A stretch of DNA of 56,544 nucleotides, taken from positions 1 to 56,544 of the forward strand of contig JAJDEJ010000158.1 of the NCBI GenBank assembly GCA_029259815.1, read 5' to 3'. The notes beneath the pieces are model-generated. The model ran no database searches. It was not told the DNA's origin and saw only the letters and a list, made by a program, of their open reading frames with translations. The translations under genes and the position numbers were made by a program. Source of the DNA: Planctomycetaceae bacterium. GTDB lineage: Bacteria > Planctomycetota > Planctomycetia > Planctomycetales > Planctomycetaceae. Positions 1-9,019 of the stretch are shown in pieces (position 1 is the stretch's first letter; each line of letters begins with the position of its first letter).

Positions 1-164
1 ATGACAGCTGTCTTCTCGCTGGTCGTCTCAGGACTGGCAGCACGGAGACGCAACATGCCCGGCAGACTCAACGAGGCGAATCCGGCCAGCCCCATCCTCA
101 GGAACCCGCGGCGCGTCTCCGGGCCTGGACACAAACTGTGCGATGCATTGAAGGGGTGGCTCAT
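1..164 (-). CDS. DUF1501 protein, N-terminal part (runs off left edge)
   Basis: Reading the minus strand from the ATG at 164-162 gives an open frame to the window edge (54 codons). The N-terminus has a twin-arginine signal: Arg18-Arg19 followed by GFLRMGLAGFASLSLPGM. This opening is typical of planctomycete DUF1501 proteins, which are exported sulfatase-fold proteins of unknown substrate. The start overlaps the stop of the upstream PPC-domain gene as ATGA (161-164), which suggests translational coupling. The gene is the third member of a DUF1549/DUF1553 – PPC – DUF1501 set, a combination that recurs in this phylum. The family call rests on the signal region and the neighbourhood only, because the catalytic part lies outside the window. 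Confidence 0.8.
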   Translation of the reverse strand, partial: MSHPFNASHSLCPGPETRRGFLRMGLAGFASLSLPGMLRLRAASPETTSEKTAV

Positions 165-2452
165 TGTTCCTCCGCAGGATTGACGCGGATTGTGAAGGGA
201 GTCGACACGATGATGTCGACAATGTCTTTGGGCTGTGCTCTTGCCGTGACCGCCTGGACCTGCTTCTCAGCAGCGGCCACTGCAGCTTCAGCCGCCTGCT
301 GACGGGCAGCCGCCTCAGCTGCCGCAGCCTCAGCATCGGCCTTTGATTCCTCGGTTGCTGTCTTCGCCGCCTCTGCAAGCGAGGCTGCCTCCTCGGCTAG
401 AGCTTTCGCTTCGTCCTGTGCACGTGTGAGCAGCAGTTCGGCCACGCCAATGGCATCGGGGTTCTCTCGATACTTGGCCACCGCACTTCCGTAAAGGGCC
501 ACAGTGTATTCACCCGGCGACGTCTTCAGCTTCTCCAGATCGTAGATGAGCTCCGAACCCTCTTCATTCAAGGGTGCCTCAAACGCCGGTGCCCCATCGA
601 ACCCCGTACCAAACGTCTTCAAGCTGAGATTGGCTCCCGAGAAGTCGCAACGCTTCGTGTGCACGAGAGGGATGGTCAGCTTTCCCCCGACTGTCAACTC
701 CCAGACTTTGTCTTCGGCCGGTGCGATAGTGAGGGGCGCCTGTTCGACACCACACGCCGAGACAGGGACGTCAGCCAGGAGTCGCGGACTGGGAATCTCA
801 CTCCACGCATTGGGAACCGGCCAGGCCATCGACGCCAGCCGGCAAGGACGCGTGACCGTCTCACCATCGATTGTTGCTCGGCCCGTGAATGCTGCACTAG
901 TGAACCCGCGTGGTGCATCCTCCGCAGCGGAGACGAGCATGATGCCTTTGGATTGGCCAGCCGGGATCTTCAAGCCTGTAGCCGTGACCTCCTCGGGGAG
1001 GTTGTCCATGGACAATTCGATTTCTCCGTCAAATCCATCCCGCCGCACAACGACAACCTCCAGTGGCATCGTTGCGCCGCCACGCAGAGCGATCGGTTTG
1101 GAGAGGGCATTGCGGTCGCCGTTTCGCAGGTTCATATGCAGTGCCCAGCCGACGAGTGCAAAGTCGGGAGTTGCCTTGCGGATGATGAGACGATAGACGT
1201 TGCGAGGATCGTTCCGCGTACCGCCGAAGAGATCATGCAGCTGCAAGCGATGGACGCCATCCTCTGCGATCTCCAGCTTGCCGAGGATGTCGGTCGAACC
1301 GGCGTTGTACGGGGGACCATCGTAAGAGTATGCGTTGCTGGAGACTTTGACCGGGCTACCGATGTCGCTGAGTTCCACAACATCAGTCAACTTTTCCTGC
1401 TCCCCTTCGCCGCTGACATGCTGGATGACAATCGACGGATCGGTCGGTAACCCGAGTCGTTCTGAGGCGACCTCGACCCACCAGACATCACCTTTCGTGG
1501 CCGTAAACTCGAACGTGTCGACATCCGCAGCCGGGAAGAAGCTGCCACCGATATCACAAGGCAAGGTGATCTGCTGAGCTTCCGCATGTTGATTGTTTGG
1601 CTCCGCTTCGGGCATCAATGAGTCATCCGTCAGTCCCGGTGGTGGCCACGAGAACGAACTCACCGTGGACGTCGAGGGTAGTCGCGGGACCATCTCACCA
1701 TTCGTCGCTTGCTGAAGAACGAGTCGATAGAAGTAGTGGGGACCGCCGTTGAATGTGAGATCGTGCATCTTGACGACGTAGGTTCCCGCCTCAGGAGCGG
1801 TGAAGTCCACTGCCCCGCCCCGGCGTTCGACGAGCAGGTCATTGCCTTGAGCGTCTGCGATAATCAGCACGGCGTTGAGTTTTGAGTCACCCCCCTTCGC
1901 CGCGCAGTCGACCACAATGCGCTGTCCTGCGTTTGCTTCGAATGTGTAGTAGTCGACCGCCTGCTTGGTCATCTTCGCATTGCATACGGAGTCGACCTGC
2001 AATGGCATGGCAGTCTCCAGCGTCGTATTCGACGAAACTTGCATCACCTCCGGCAGCGACCCCACGGTGAACACACGCGACGTCGAGAGGCCTAACCTCG
2101 TCATCACTCGGGCTTCGTGAAGACCAACTGGGCAGTCGTCCGCGATGGTGACGACATACTGATTGGCAATTGGCTGTCCCGCCTCATTCAGCTTGGCCGT
2201 TGCATAGATGCCGGAGTGCGAGAAACTGAGCATGTCCGCATCGTCAATTTTTTCACCGGTAATCGTGACCTCGACCGTCGTGCCAACCTGCCCTCCCATG
2301 GGCGTCGTCGTGAGCAGCCGCGGAGCCGGCAGGCACACTGCCTGTGCGAAGACGTGGGACGACATCAACAGCACAGTGATGCAACTCGCAGTGAGTGCAC
2401 CTGCAAGTCGATTGATCGTTGTGCGTGACTTGAATCGTGTTGTGTGTGTCAT
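161..2452 (-). CDS. Exported PPC-domain protein with Ala-rich coiled coil near its C-terminus
   Basis: This is a secreted protein of 763 residues. I chose the ATG at 2452 because it opens directly onto a signal peptide ending near SSHVFAQA; an in-frame upstream start at 2491 would add 13 residues. An Ig/IPT-like segment (about residues 40-110) is followed by two bacterial pre-peptidase C-terminal (PPC) beta-sandwich repeats, recognisable by VDYYTFEANAGQRIVVD and VDTFEFTATKGDVWWVEV. The C-terminal quarter holds an Ala/Glu/Lys-rich heptad-like stretch of about 60 residues just before the last strands (DIVDIIVSTPFTIRV). PPC domains usually assist secretion or bind polymers. The gene lies between DUF1549/DUF1553 and DUF1501 genes and overlaps the latter by 4 bases, so it probably works with them at the cell envelope. 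Substrate unknown. Confidence 0.8.
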   Translation of the reverse strand: MTHTTRFKSRTTINRLAGALTASCITVLLMSSHVFAQAVCLPAPRLLTTTPMGGQVGTTVEVTITGEKIDDADMLSFSHSGIYATAKLNEAGQPIANQYVVTIADDCPVGLHEARVMTRLGLSTSRVFTVGSLPEVMQVSSNTTLETAMPLQVDSVCNAKMTKQAVDYYTFEANAGQRIVVDCAAKGGDSKLNAVLIIADAQGNDLLVERRGGAVDFTAPEAGTYVVKMHDLTFNGGPHYFYRLVLQQATNGEMVPRLPSTSTVSSFSWPPPGLTDDSLMPEAEPNNQHAEAQQITLPCDIGGSFFPAADVDTFEFTATKGDVWWVEVASERLGLPTDPSIVIQHVSGEGEQEKLTDVVELSDIGSPVKVSSNAYSYDGPPYNAGSTDILGKLEIAEDGVHRLQLHDLFGGTRNDPRNVYRLIIRKATPDFALVGWALHMNLRNGDRNALSKPIALRGGATMPLEVVVVRRDGFDGEIELSMDNLPEEVTATGLKIPAGQSKGIMLVSAAEDAPRGFTSAAFTGRATIDGETVTRPCRLASMAWPVPNAWSEIPSPRLLADVPVSACGVEQAPLTIAPAEDKVWELTVGGKLTIPLVHTKRCDFSGANLSLKTFGTGFDGAPAFEAPLNEEGSELIYDLEKLKTSPGEYTVALYGSAVAKYRENPDAIGVAELLLTRAQDEAKALAEEAASLAEAAKTATEESKADAEAAAAEAAARQQAAEAAVAAAEKQVQAVTARAQPKDIVDIIVSTPFTIRVNPAEEQ

Positions 2453-2504
2453 GGGGCTATTAATGATTGAAGACTTCGCGTGCTGCGTCAAAGTTTTGGC
2501 TTGT

Positions 2505-2648
2505 ATAGAACGCAGATGACGCGGATCAGGCGGAGTGTCACGGATTGACTGACCGGCCTGATGGTGGCTTGAAATGTGGAAACGCTCCCACCAATTCGAG
2601 ACCCAACATCTGTGTTCATCAGTCCAATCCGCGTCATCTGCGTTCTAT
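2505..2648. repeat. Inverted repeat, 22-bp perfect arms
   Basis: The arms at 2505-2526 and 2627-2648 are exact reverse complements (core AACGCAGATGACGCGGAT) around a 100-base spacer. The element fills most of the gap between the DUF1549/DUF1553 stop and the PPC-protein start. Short GC-rich arms of this type are found scattered in planctomycete and other genomes. It contains no coding sequence and looks like a small non-autonomous or REP/MITE-like element. Confidence 0.75.
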
Positions 2649-2680
2649 TCATTTGGTTGCAGCGATGCCGTGCTGTGCAA

Positions 2681-4927
2681 TCAGTGGTTAAACAGGAATT
2701 CCTTGGTATTGATTAACGCCCAGATCAAATCCTGGAAGTTTTGGCGAGCGGCCTCTGTCTCATCGATCGGATTGCCTTCGGCGTCAAGAAGTGGTTCGTT
2801 AAGGTACTGAACAGCAGTCTGCAACTCCTCCGTCCGTGGTTCGCGAGAGAATGCCGCCAGGTACAGTTCGGTGACCTTCGCCTCGATTGTCATGTCCGTC
2901 GCCACCATCGCGGCAGCACGACCGTCGTTCGCAGCCAGTTTGGATTTCATCTCCGCCGAGTTGAGCAAATGCAGACTCTGAGCAAGGCTCGACGACTGCA
3001 CACGCTCACATTCGCAGACACTGGCACTGTTGGGCCGTCCGAAGACCTGCAGGAAGGCAGACGCCTTGTTGTAGCTGTTGTCCGGCAGGGCGATGGCTCG
3101 TGTTCCAGGTGGCAAATTGGCAAACGTGGTTTTCGCACCAGAGATGTCGTCGATCGCATCCAGAAGCACCTCCGCCTGCATTCGACGAGGGTAATACCGT
3201 GAGTAGTTTTGCCGGTCGACCAAATTGTACTCACTCGGCATCGCACTCAGCTGATAGGCATGTGAGCGGGTCATGACTCGGACGAGCTCTTTGAGGTCGA
3301 ATCCACTGTTGATGAAATGCTGTTCGAGTGACGCCAGCAGTTCTGGATTCGTCGGCGGGTTCGTGTCGCGGATGTCGTCTTCCGGTTCGATGAGTCCACG
3401 TTTGAAGAAGTGCTTCCAGTAACGATTGACGACCGCCTTGGCAAAGAACGGGTTCTCTGGCGAGCTCATCCAATCCGCCAGCCGCAGCCGTGGATCCTCG
3501 TCCGGGGCGATCTCCCCCACGTCATCTCCCAATGCGACCGGAACCAACGATTCACCCGTCTTGACGTTCTTCGCTGTCGCCATCCCACGTTTGTGAAAGA
3601 TGAGATCCTCACCACGCACGCCGGTCGGCTTGCGTCCCACCTGTGTGAAGAAGGCCGACAGGCTGTAATAGTCATCCTGACTCCATCGCTCGAAGGGGTG
3701 ATGGTGACACTGGGCACACTGCATCCGTACTCCCAGGAACAACTGGGCCACATCCTCCAGCTGTTGCTTCGGGTCCTTCACTCGCTTGTACCAGGCGACG
3801 GGTGGGTTCCCGATCACCGTGCCCGTGGCAGCGAGGAGTTCTCGCACGAACTGATCGTAAGGCACGTTCGCCAGCAGACTGTCACGGATCCACGCATGAA
3901 AGGCGAAGTTCGAGGTAATGTCACTCGCATCGTCGCGACGGTTTTTCAACAGTGATGTCCACTTGTTCGCAAAGAAGTCAGCATAGCCCGGACTTCGTAA
4001 CAGAGTCTCGATCAGTTCATCCCGTTTGTCGACGTCGGTGCTCTCCAGAAAGGCGGCTGCCTCTGCTTGAGTAGGCAGACGACCGGCGATGTCCAGCGAT
4101 ACCCGACGCACGAACGTCGCATCGTCACATAATGATGATGGCGGAATGCCGATGTCCTTCAGATTGGCGAACACATGCTCGTCCACAAAGTTTTTCGCCT
4201 CCGGCAGACTCTCGACGATGGCCCCCAATGGCACAGCCGCTGTGAAGACGGCGACCTTGCCTTGGTAACGCACCATCACCGCAACCTTGCCCGGGATCTC
4301 ATGCACGTGCACCAGCCCATCCTCAGAAACGTCCGCCATCGCCTCGGCATTCGATTCGTACAGGGCAAGTGATGTTACATCGCGCACACTGCCATCGGAG
4401 TACGTCGCCGTTGCTGCGAGTTGCTGTTCGCCACCTCTTGGAACCATGCCACGTTCCGGCTGCACTTCGACCGACTCCAACTCGGGCTCTGAGCCATCAC
4501 CGTACGCTGCTCCTTGTGTGATCCATTCGTGAAGCAACTGATAACCATCGGAATCTGGCGTGAGTCGGACACCGCCACCATGCGGCGTTTGGCCACTGGC
4601 TTTCATCAGCAACAGGCTCTGCTCTGGAGCTGCAGGAAATACACGCCGACCGCGACCTTCTTTCACCACGCTGTCGTAGTCTTCTTTTGGCTCAAACCCC
4701 AACAGGGATAATTGAAATCCGTTCTGGCCCCCACCAGCCTTCGCATGACACACACCTGCGTTGCACCCGGCTTTCGTCAACACGGGCACAATGTCATTCA
4801 CAAAGCTAACCGCTCGTTCGGGCGAAGCTCCCAACGAATGTGAGGCACAAAGGAGCATGGCCAATGAGACGTACAGCCAGCGCTGGGGAAATCGGTGATG
4901 AACAACGGCAGTCCCGAAAGAAGCCAT
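2681..4927 (-). CDS. DUF1549/DUF1553 exported protein with N-terminal CX4CH motif (PSD1-type)
   Basis: The protein has 748 residues from the ATG at 4927; a GTG at 4951 would add 8. A signal segment (about residues 15-34) is followed by a cytochrome-like cap with CNAGVCH (Cys55, Cys60, His61), as in planctomycete PSD1/DUF1549 proteins. Next come a BIG2-like immunoglobulin domain (about 155-240), DUF1549 with CAQCHHHPFERW, and DUF1553 with NRYWKHFFKRGLIEPEDD near the C-terminus. The family is abundant in planctomycetes, is exported, and is usually paired with DUF1501; no enzymatic activity is established that I know of. It is the first gene of the three-gene minus-strand set at the left edge, separated from the PPC gene by the inverted repeat. 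The CX4CH spacing is not a canonical haem site, so haem binding there is uncertain. Confidence 0.88.
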   Translation of the reverse strand: MASFGTAVVHHRFPQRWLYVSLAMLLCASHSLGASPERAVSFVNDIVPVLTKAGCNAGVCHAKAGGGQNGFQLSLLGFEPKEDYDSVVKEGRGRRVFPAAPEQSLLLMKASGQTPHGGGVRLTPDSDGYQLLHEWITQGAAYGDGSEPELESVEVQPERGMVPRGGEQQLAATATYSDGSVRDVTSLALYESNAEAMADVSEDGLVHVHEIPGKVAVMVRYQGKVAVFTAAVPLGAIVESLPEAKNFVDEHVFANLKDIGIPPSSLCDDATFVRRVSLDIAGRLPTQAEAAAFLESTDVDKRDELIETLLRSPGYADFFANKWTSLLKNRRDDASDITSNFAFHAWIRDSLLANVPYDQFVRELLAATGTVIGNPPVAWYKRVKDPKQQLEDVAQLFLGVRMQCAQCHHHPFERWSQDDYYSLSAFFTQVGRKPTGVRGEDLIFHKRGMATAKNVKTGESLVPVALGDDVGEIAPDEDPRLRLADWMSSPENPFFAKAVVNRYWKHFFKRGLIEPEDDIRDTNPPTNPELLASLEQHFINSGFDLKELVRVMTRSHAYQLSAMPSEYNLVDRQNYSRYYPRRMQAEVLLDAIDDISGAKTTFANLPPGTRAIALPDNSYNKASAFLQVFGRPNSASVCECERVQSSSLAQSLHLLNSAEMKSKLAANDGRAAAMVATDMTIEAKVTELYLAAFSREPRTEELQTAVQYLNEPLLDAEGNPIDETEAARQNFQDLIWALINTKEFLFNH

Positions 4928-5131
4928 GTCGGTTCCGAGGAAAGCACTCACACGATCAAATGGCAGGGACCGTGATCGCTGGGGGTGGGAAATCGTGGGT
5001 GGGCCCCCTCAGCATTGACCACCGAAGGGTTCTACTACTCTACCACTTCGACCGGCAGCAGTCGACCTTTTGACGATTTTTCTAGCGATTCAACAGGCCT
5101 CGTCGAGTCCACACCAACATACCGCACCACC

Positions 5132-5166
5132 AAAAAACGCCCCGACTCTTGCAGAGTCGGGGCGTT
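5132..5166 (-). terminator. Rho-independent terminator of tRNA-Phe
   Basis: On the minus strand a perfect 14-bp stem (AACGCCCCGACTCT) closes a 3-base loop. The stem runs straight into a six-T tract, the complement of 5132-5137. It begins 7 bases after the tRNA-Phe discriminator base. This is the clearest intrinsic terminator in the window. Confidence 0.93.
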
Positions 5167-5172
5167 CTCCAG

Positions 5173-5245
5173 TGGACGGGGGGGGATTCGAACCCCCGAC
5201 ACCTGGATTTTCAATCCAGTGCTCTACCAACTGAGCTACCCATCC
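5173..5245 (-). tRNA. tRNA-Phe (GAA)
   Basis: The 73-base minus-strand sequence folds as a cloverleaf. A seven-pair acceptor stem (GGATGGG with CCCGTCC, including one T-G pair) leads to a D arm (AGCTCAGTTGGTAGAGC). The anticodon stem CTGGA/TCCAG holds loop TTGAAAA, so the anticodon is GAA. The T arm contains GGTTCGAATCC. The discriminator is A and the 3' CCA is not encoded. A strong terminator follows at once, so the gene is probably a single transcription unit. Confidence 0.96.
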
Positions 5246-5351
5246 GAATCACCCGCAAAGACTCATATCAGCCTTGCGCGGCTCATGAGGATAGCAATTG
5301 CTCGGTCTTTCTCCAAGCAAATGTACCAACATGAAGGACGAGGTCCGAAAA

Positions 5352-8300
5352 TCACGGAGCGAAGCGGACCTCTGGAGTGGTCGCATCGAGCGTGATCTTC
5401 AGTTCGTTTGCGTGGCCTTCCGCTGAAACTGCCAATGTCAACCAGTTGATCCCCGATTCCAACACGATCGGAACTTTTTCCGACAAAGTCAGCGGTTCGC
5501 CGTTCCACCAGCCGGTCAGGCCTTTGGTGTGACTGAGAGACAGGTCTGTCGCCACTCCCGACTGATCGGACGTGACTTCGACACGCACAAAACTGACCTC
5601 ACGATCCCCCACACTCAATGTCGGCAACTGGCTGAGCGGCAACGCCCCGTCGACACGGCCATACATCGGTTGCCATTGGAAGGCGGGGTCGTCCCCCGCA
5701 GCCAGATGGTCTCCCACACGACGCAGTCGAAAGGCCGCCTCCTCGGTTGGTTGCAACACCTGCCATTGTCTCACCATCGGCGTCTGACTCACGGTGTACT
5801 CCGGCAATCGACCCAGGGCTTTGAGGAAGGCCACCAGATCGATCATCTCGGCTCGCGTAAGCTTATCAGTCAGTCCAGCCGGCATGAGTGAGACGCCCTG
5901 TGCTCGTTCATCGATCGTGTCGCGCGGCACGCTGATCTCTCGACCTTCCGCATCGCGCAACAAGACATCGCTATCCGACTCACGGACAAGAATCCCTGAA
6001 ACGGTCTGACCCTCATTCGTGACAACGATCTGCGTGTGATAGTTCTCTTTCACCTGTTTGTTGGGGTCAAGGAGTGCATTGATCAGATAGTCGAGTTGTG
6101 CCGTCGCCCCGAGACTGACCATGTCGGGACCGACCTTACCGCCCGCACCGCCGATGGCGTGACACTTGATGCAGTTCAGCTCCGCACGGCGATAGATGCT
6201 TTCCCCCGAGGCGGGGTCTCCATTGGCCAAGACATCGTCGATCATCGACTCCATCTCGGCGGGCGAGAGTTGTTTCGGCCCCGAAGTGACACCGCCCGCC
6301 TGTTGGAGTGCGGACGTCAACTCTGGCAGTTGCTGACCTGACGACCGCACGGATCGCAACGCGACGACTGCGACGTCAGCCGGGATCGTTTGCTCAGCCA
6401 ATGTCGCCGTTAGTCGTTCGATCGCCGGTTTCTGCTTCAACACGTCGGCGAACAAGGGCGTCAAACCCTCAACATCGTCCGTCTGCTGCATGACCGACAG
6501 CGTCTCATCAATCGCGGCGTTGGTGTCGAGCGGCAGGAGTGAGCGAATGGCTCGCTGTCGCAGTGCGATGTCTTCCCCCTCGCTCGCCAGACGACGCAGC
6601 AATCCGACCGCCTCATCCCCTCCGTATGAGGCAACCGCCTGCACAGCGTCGCCTCGCTCTCGTTCTGCCGTTTTCTGATTCTCAACAACCGCCTTCACTT
6701 CTGGCCAAAGTCGTGCAACATGCCACGCGCCGACGCACCGCATCGCGAGTCCCCGCAGTCCCGTGTTCTCTGATGTGAGGAGTTGGTCAAGCGGCCTGTG
6801 ATCGCCCGACGGCACCACCTTGCGGCGGCGATGGGCTCGCAACAGGCTCTCCAGAATGTTCGCCTGCGGTCCCACGTCTTCGATGGAAGTCGTCAACTCC
6901 AGGAGTTCATGCAACTCGCTCGGTCCGCCATGCTCGGTGATCACGTCGAGGACGTCCCGCCGTTGTTCCTCAGACACACGCCCCTCACTCAACAGTCCCG
7001 TGAGCACAGCGACCGTCTCCGGCGACCCCGCCGACTTGAGGACGTACGTCAGATGCTGGGTGTTGCCGCCGAAGTCGATCTCCCCGGCGAGTAGAGCGGG
7101 CTGCCAGACAGGTTGCAGATCGCGACACGTCAGCCACAAGGCATAGTCCAACCACTTGTCGACCTGCACCGGCTTCTCGCCCGGCTTGTTGATCTGACGT
7201 TCCTCGGGTGTCATGAAGGCCGACAGCGGCGGTACGTCCGGGTCGAGTGCCCGCATGGCGATCTCGATCGCGTGAGGATCACGAATCTCGGCCAGTGCCC
7301 GCACGGCTTCGAGTCGGACGCGTGGATGCTCATCGGTCGCACGGGGAGTAAGCAGAGCGAGAGGATCATCGAGCCGCTTGTGCCAATCGCCGATCACGCG
7401 AGTGGCCGCCGCCCGTGCGTTGTGGTCGATACACGTCAGCAGTGATTCGAGGAGTTCAGCCTCGACGACATCGTGGGCCTGATAGACCCGCAGCGCCTCC
7501 AGTCGCCGTTGATGATAGCCGGGAGCCGAGTTGTCCAGGTTGCGGGCCCACTTCTTGACTGTTGTCAGAACGTCCGGACCGCGTTCCTTGAGCAGACGTT
7601 TGGTCTGCTGTCGTGTCCAACGTTCGGGAGACGCGAGTTGTGCGACAAGTTCGTCATCGCTCATGTCGACGAGTTGTGGTCGTTCGACCAGCGGGTTGTC
7701 CTTGTACGTCACTCGCCAGATGCGACCGTGCGTGTGGTCCCGTCGCGGGTCGCGGAAGTCCACTTCACCATGTTGAATGATGGGGTTGTACCAGTCTGCA
7801 ATGTAGATCGCGCCATCCGGTCCCATCTTGATATCGATCGGCCGGAACGCAACATGATCCGACTTAATGACCTCCTGCTGCTCCTGTGAGTAGAAGCCCG
7901 AGCCGTCCTCTGTCAGCACGAAACGGCACACACGGTGTCCCCGGAAGTCGTTGGTCAGCAGGTTCCCCTGCCAGTCGTCGGGCAGGTGTCGCCCGTTGAC
8001 GATTTCGAGGCCGCAGTGTTTGGGCGAGCCCGGATTCAGGCCATGCATGATGCGAGCAGCACCGAACGCCGTCAGGAACGACGCACCCGGCACGACATAG
8101 TTGATCCCCTCACCACCAGCGCCGTCTGTCGCGAAGGTCGTGCCATAGTCGTCGAAGTCGAGACCCCATGAGTTGACGAGTCCCCTGTCGAAGACGTTCA
8201 GTTTCCAAGTCTCAGGACGAAATCGCCATGTGCCGCCCGCGTTGAGGCGTTTGACTCCCCAGGGCGTCTCGATGTGCGAGTGGATGTAGATCGACTGCTT

Positions 8301-8837
8301 CATGTACAGCAGTTGCTCCGGCCCCCAGCGGAACGTGTGCAGAATGTGGTGCGTGTCCTCGGTGCCAAAGCCACTGAGCACGATACGTCGCGTGTCCGCC
8401 TTGCCATCACCGTCGGTATCCTTGAGATGCAGTAATTCGGTGCTTGCTGCGACATAAGCGCCGCCGTCGCCCGGCTCGACCCCCGTCGGGATCAACAGCC
8501 CGTCTGCGAAGACGGTCGTGCTGTCACTCACTCCGTCGCCGTCAGCATCCTCCAGAATGAGCACGCGATCATTCGCCTTATCCCCGGGAAGAATCTGCGG
8601 ATACGTGTGACTGCTGACGATCCACAACCGTCCCTGCGGATCAAAGTTCATCTGGATCGGCTTTGCGATTTGCGGGTCAGCCGCGAACAGATTGACCTCA
8701 AATCCCTCCGGCAGGATGAACGTCTCGCGTTCGAGTTCCGGATCGGGTGGGGGAATGTCTTTGAGATCTCGCTGAGCATGGGCGAGCGACGACAGGCAAC
8801 ACAGAAGGCCGACAGTGATCAAGAGGTGTCTGGTCAT
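5352..8837 (-). CDS. PVC-type membrane-bound-dehydrogenase/HEAT/CxxCH haem protein
   Basis: This is an exported protein of 1161 residues. I prefer the ATG at 8837 because it starts a clean signal peptide (MTRHLLITVGLLCCLSSLAHA); the frame stays open upstream to 8924. Residues about 30-420 form the planctomycete beta-propeller domain, with ADPQIAKPIQMNFDPQGRLW, GDGVSDSTTVFADGL and DIKMGPDGAIYIADWYNP. HEAT-like helices follow (about 430-850). A single c-type haem motif, NCIKCH, lies near residue 885 and is followed by a cytochrome-like tail. The last 150 residues are beta-rich. Members are common in PVC bacteria and are thought to oxidise sugars or alcohols at the envelope, but substrates are unproven. 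The inverted repeat at 8865-9019 separates it from the SGNH-like gene upstream. Confidence 0.88.
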   Translation of the reverse strand: MTRHLLITVGLLCCLSSLAHAQRDLKDIPPPDPELERETFILPEGFEVNLFAADPQIAKPIQMNFDPQGRLWIVSSHTYPQILPGDKANDRVLILEDADGDGVSDSTTVFADGLLIPTGVEPGDGGAYVAASTELLHLKDTDGDGKADTRRIVLSGFGTEDTHHILHTFRWGPEQLLYMKQSIYIHSHIETPWGVKRLNAGGTWRFRPETWKLNVFDRGLVNSWGLDFDDYGTTFATDGAGGEGINYVVPGASFLTAFGAARIMHGLNPGSPKHCGLEIVNGRHLPDDWQGNLLTNDFRGHRVCRFVLTEDGSGFYSQEQQEVIKSDHVAFRPIDIKMGPDGAIYIADWYNPIIQHGEVDFRDPRRDHTHGRIWRVTYKDNPLVERPQLVDMSDDELVAQLASPERWTRQQTKRLLKERGPDVLTTVKKWARNLDNSAPGYHQRRLEALRVYQAHDVVEAELLESLLTCIDHNARAAATRVIGDWHKRLDDPLALLTPRATDEHPRVRLEAVRALAEIRDPHAIEIAMRALDPDVPPLSAFMTPEERQINKPGEKPVQVDKWLDYALWLTCRDLQPVWQPALLAGEIDFGGNTQHLTYVLKSAGSPETVAVLTGLLSEGRVSEEQRRDVLDVITEHGGPSELHELLELTTSIEDVGPQANILESLLRAHRRRKVVPSGDHRPLDQLLTSENTGLRGLAMRCVGAWHVARLWPEVKAVVENQKTAERERGDAVQAVASYGGDEAVGLLRRLASEGEDIALRQRAIRSLLPLDTNAAIDETLSVMQQTDDVEGLTPLFADVLKQKPAIERLTATLAEQTIPADVAVVALRSVRSSGQQLPELTSALQQAGGVTSGPKQLSPAEMESMIDDVLANGDPASGESIYRRAELNCIKCHAIGGAGGKVGPDMVSLGATAQLDYLINALLDPNKQVKENYHTQIVVTNEGQTVSGILVRESDSDVLLRDAEGREISVPRDTIDERAQGVSLMPAGLTDKLTRAEMIDLVAFLKALGRLPEYTVSQTPMVRQWQVLQPTEEAAFRLRRVGDHLAAGDDPAFQWQPMYGRVDGALPLSQLPTLSVGDREVSFVRVEVTSDQSGVATDLSLSHTKGLTGWWNGEPLTLSEKVPIVLESGINWLTLAVSAEGHANELKITLDATTPEVRFAP

Positions 8838-8864
8838 AGGTTGCGGGAGAGGGGTTTGGTTTTG

Positions 8865-9019
8865 GACAGAAGGAAACGAAGTGAACGAAGGAATGTCGAA
8901 AGCGTGTGAGTCGTGCTCAGCCACAAGCGGGGTCGGGAGAATGGAACGGAAACGAACTGGAGGGCGATGGACTGTTGCGTATTCGAATCAAACCTTCGTT
9001 CACTTCATTTCCTTCTGTC
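8865..9019. repeat. Inverted repeat, 27-bp arms with one mismatch; right arm ends on a stop codon
   Basis: The arms at 8865-8891 and 8993-9019 (core GACAGAAGGAAA and AAGTGAACGAAGG) match as reverse complements at 26 of 27 positions, with a 101-base spacer. The outer base of the right arm is the last base of the TAG stop of the SGNH-like gene. The element occupies nearly the whole gap between two minus-strand genes. Confidence 0.78.

Noticed and set aside
5246..5351. Promoter for tRNA-Phe
   Set aside because: I could not find -35 and -10 boxes at acceptable spacing upstream of the tRNA on the minus strand.
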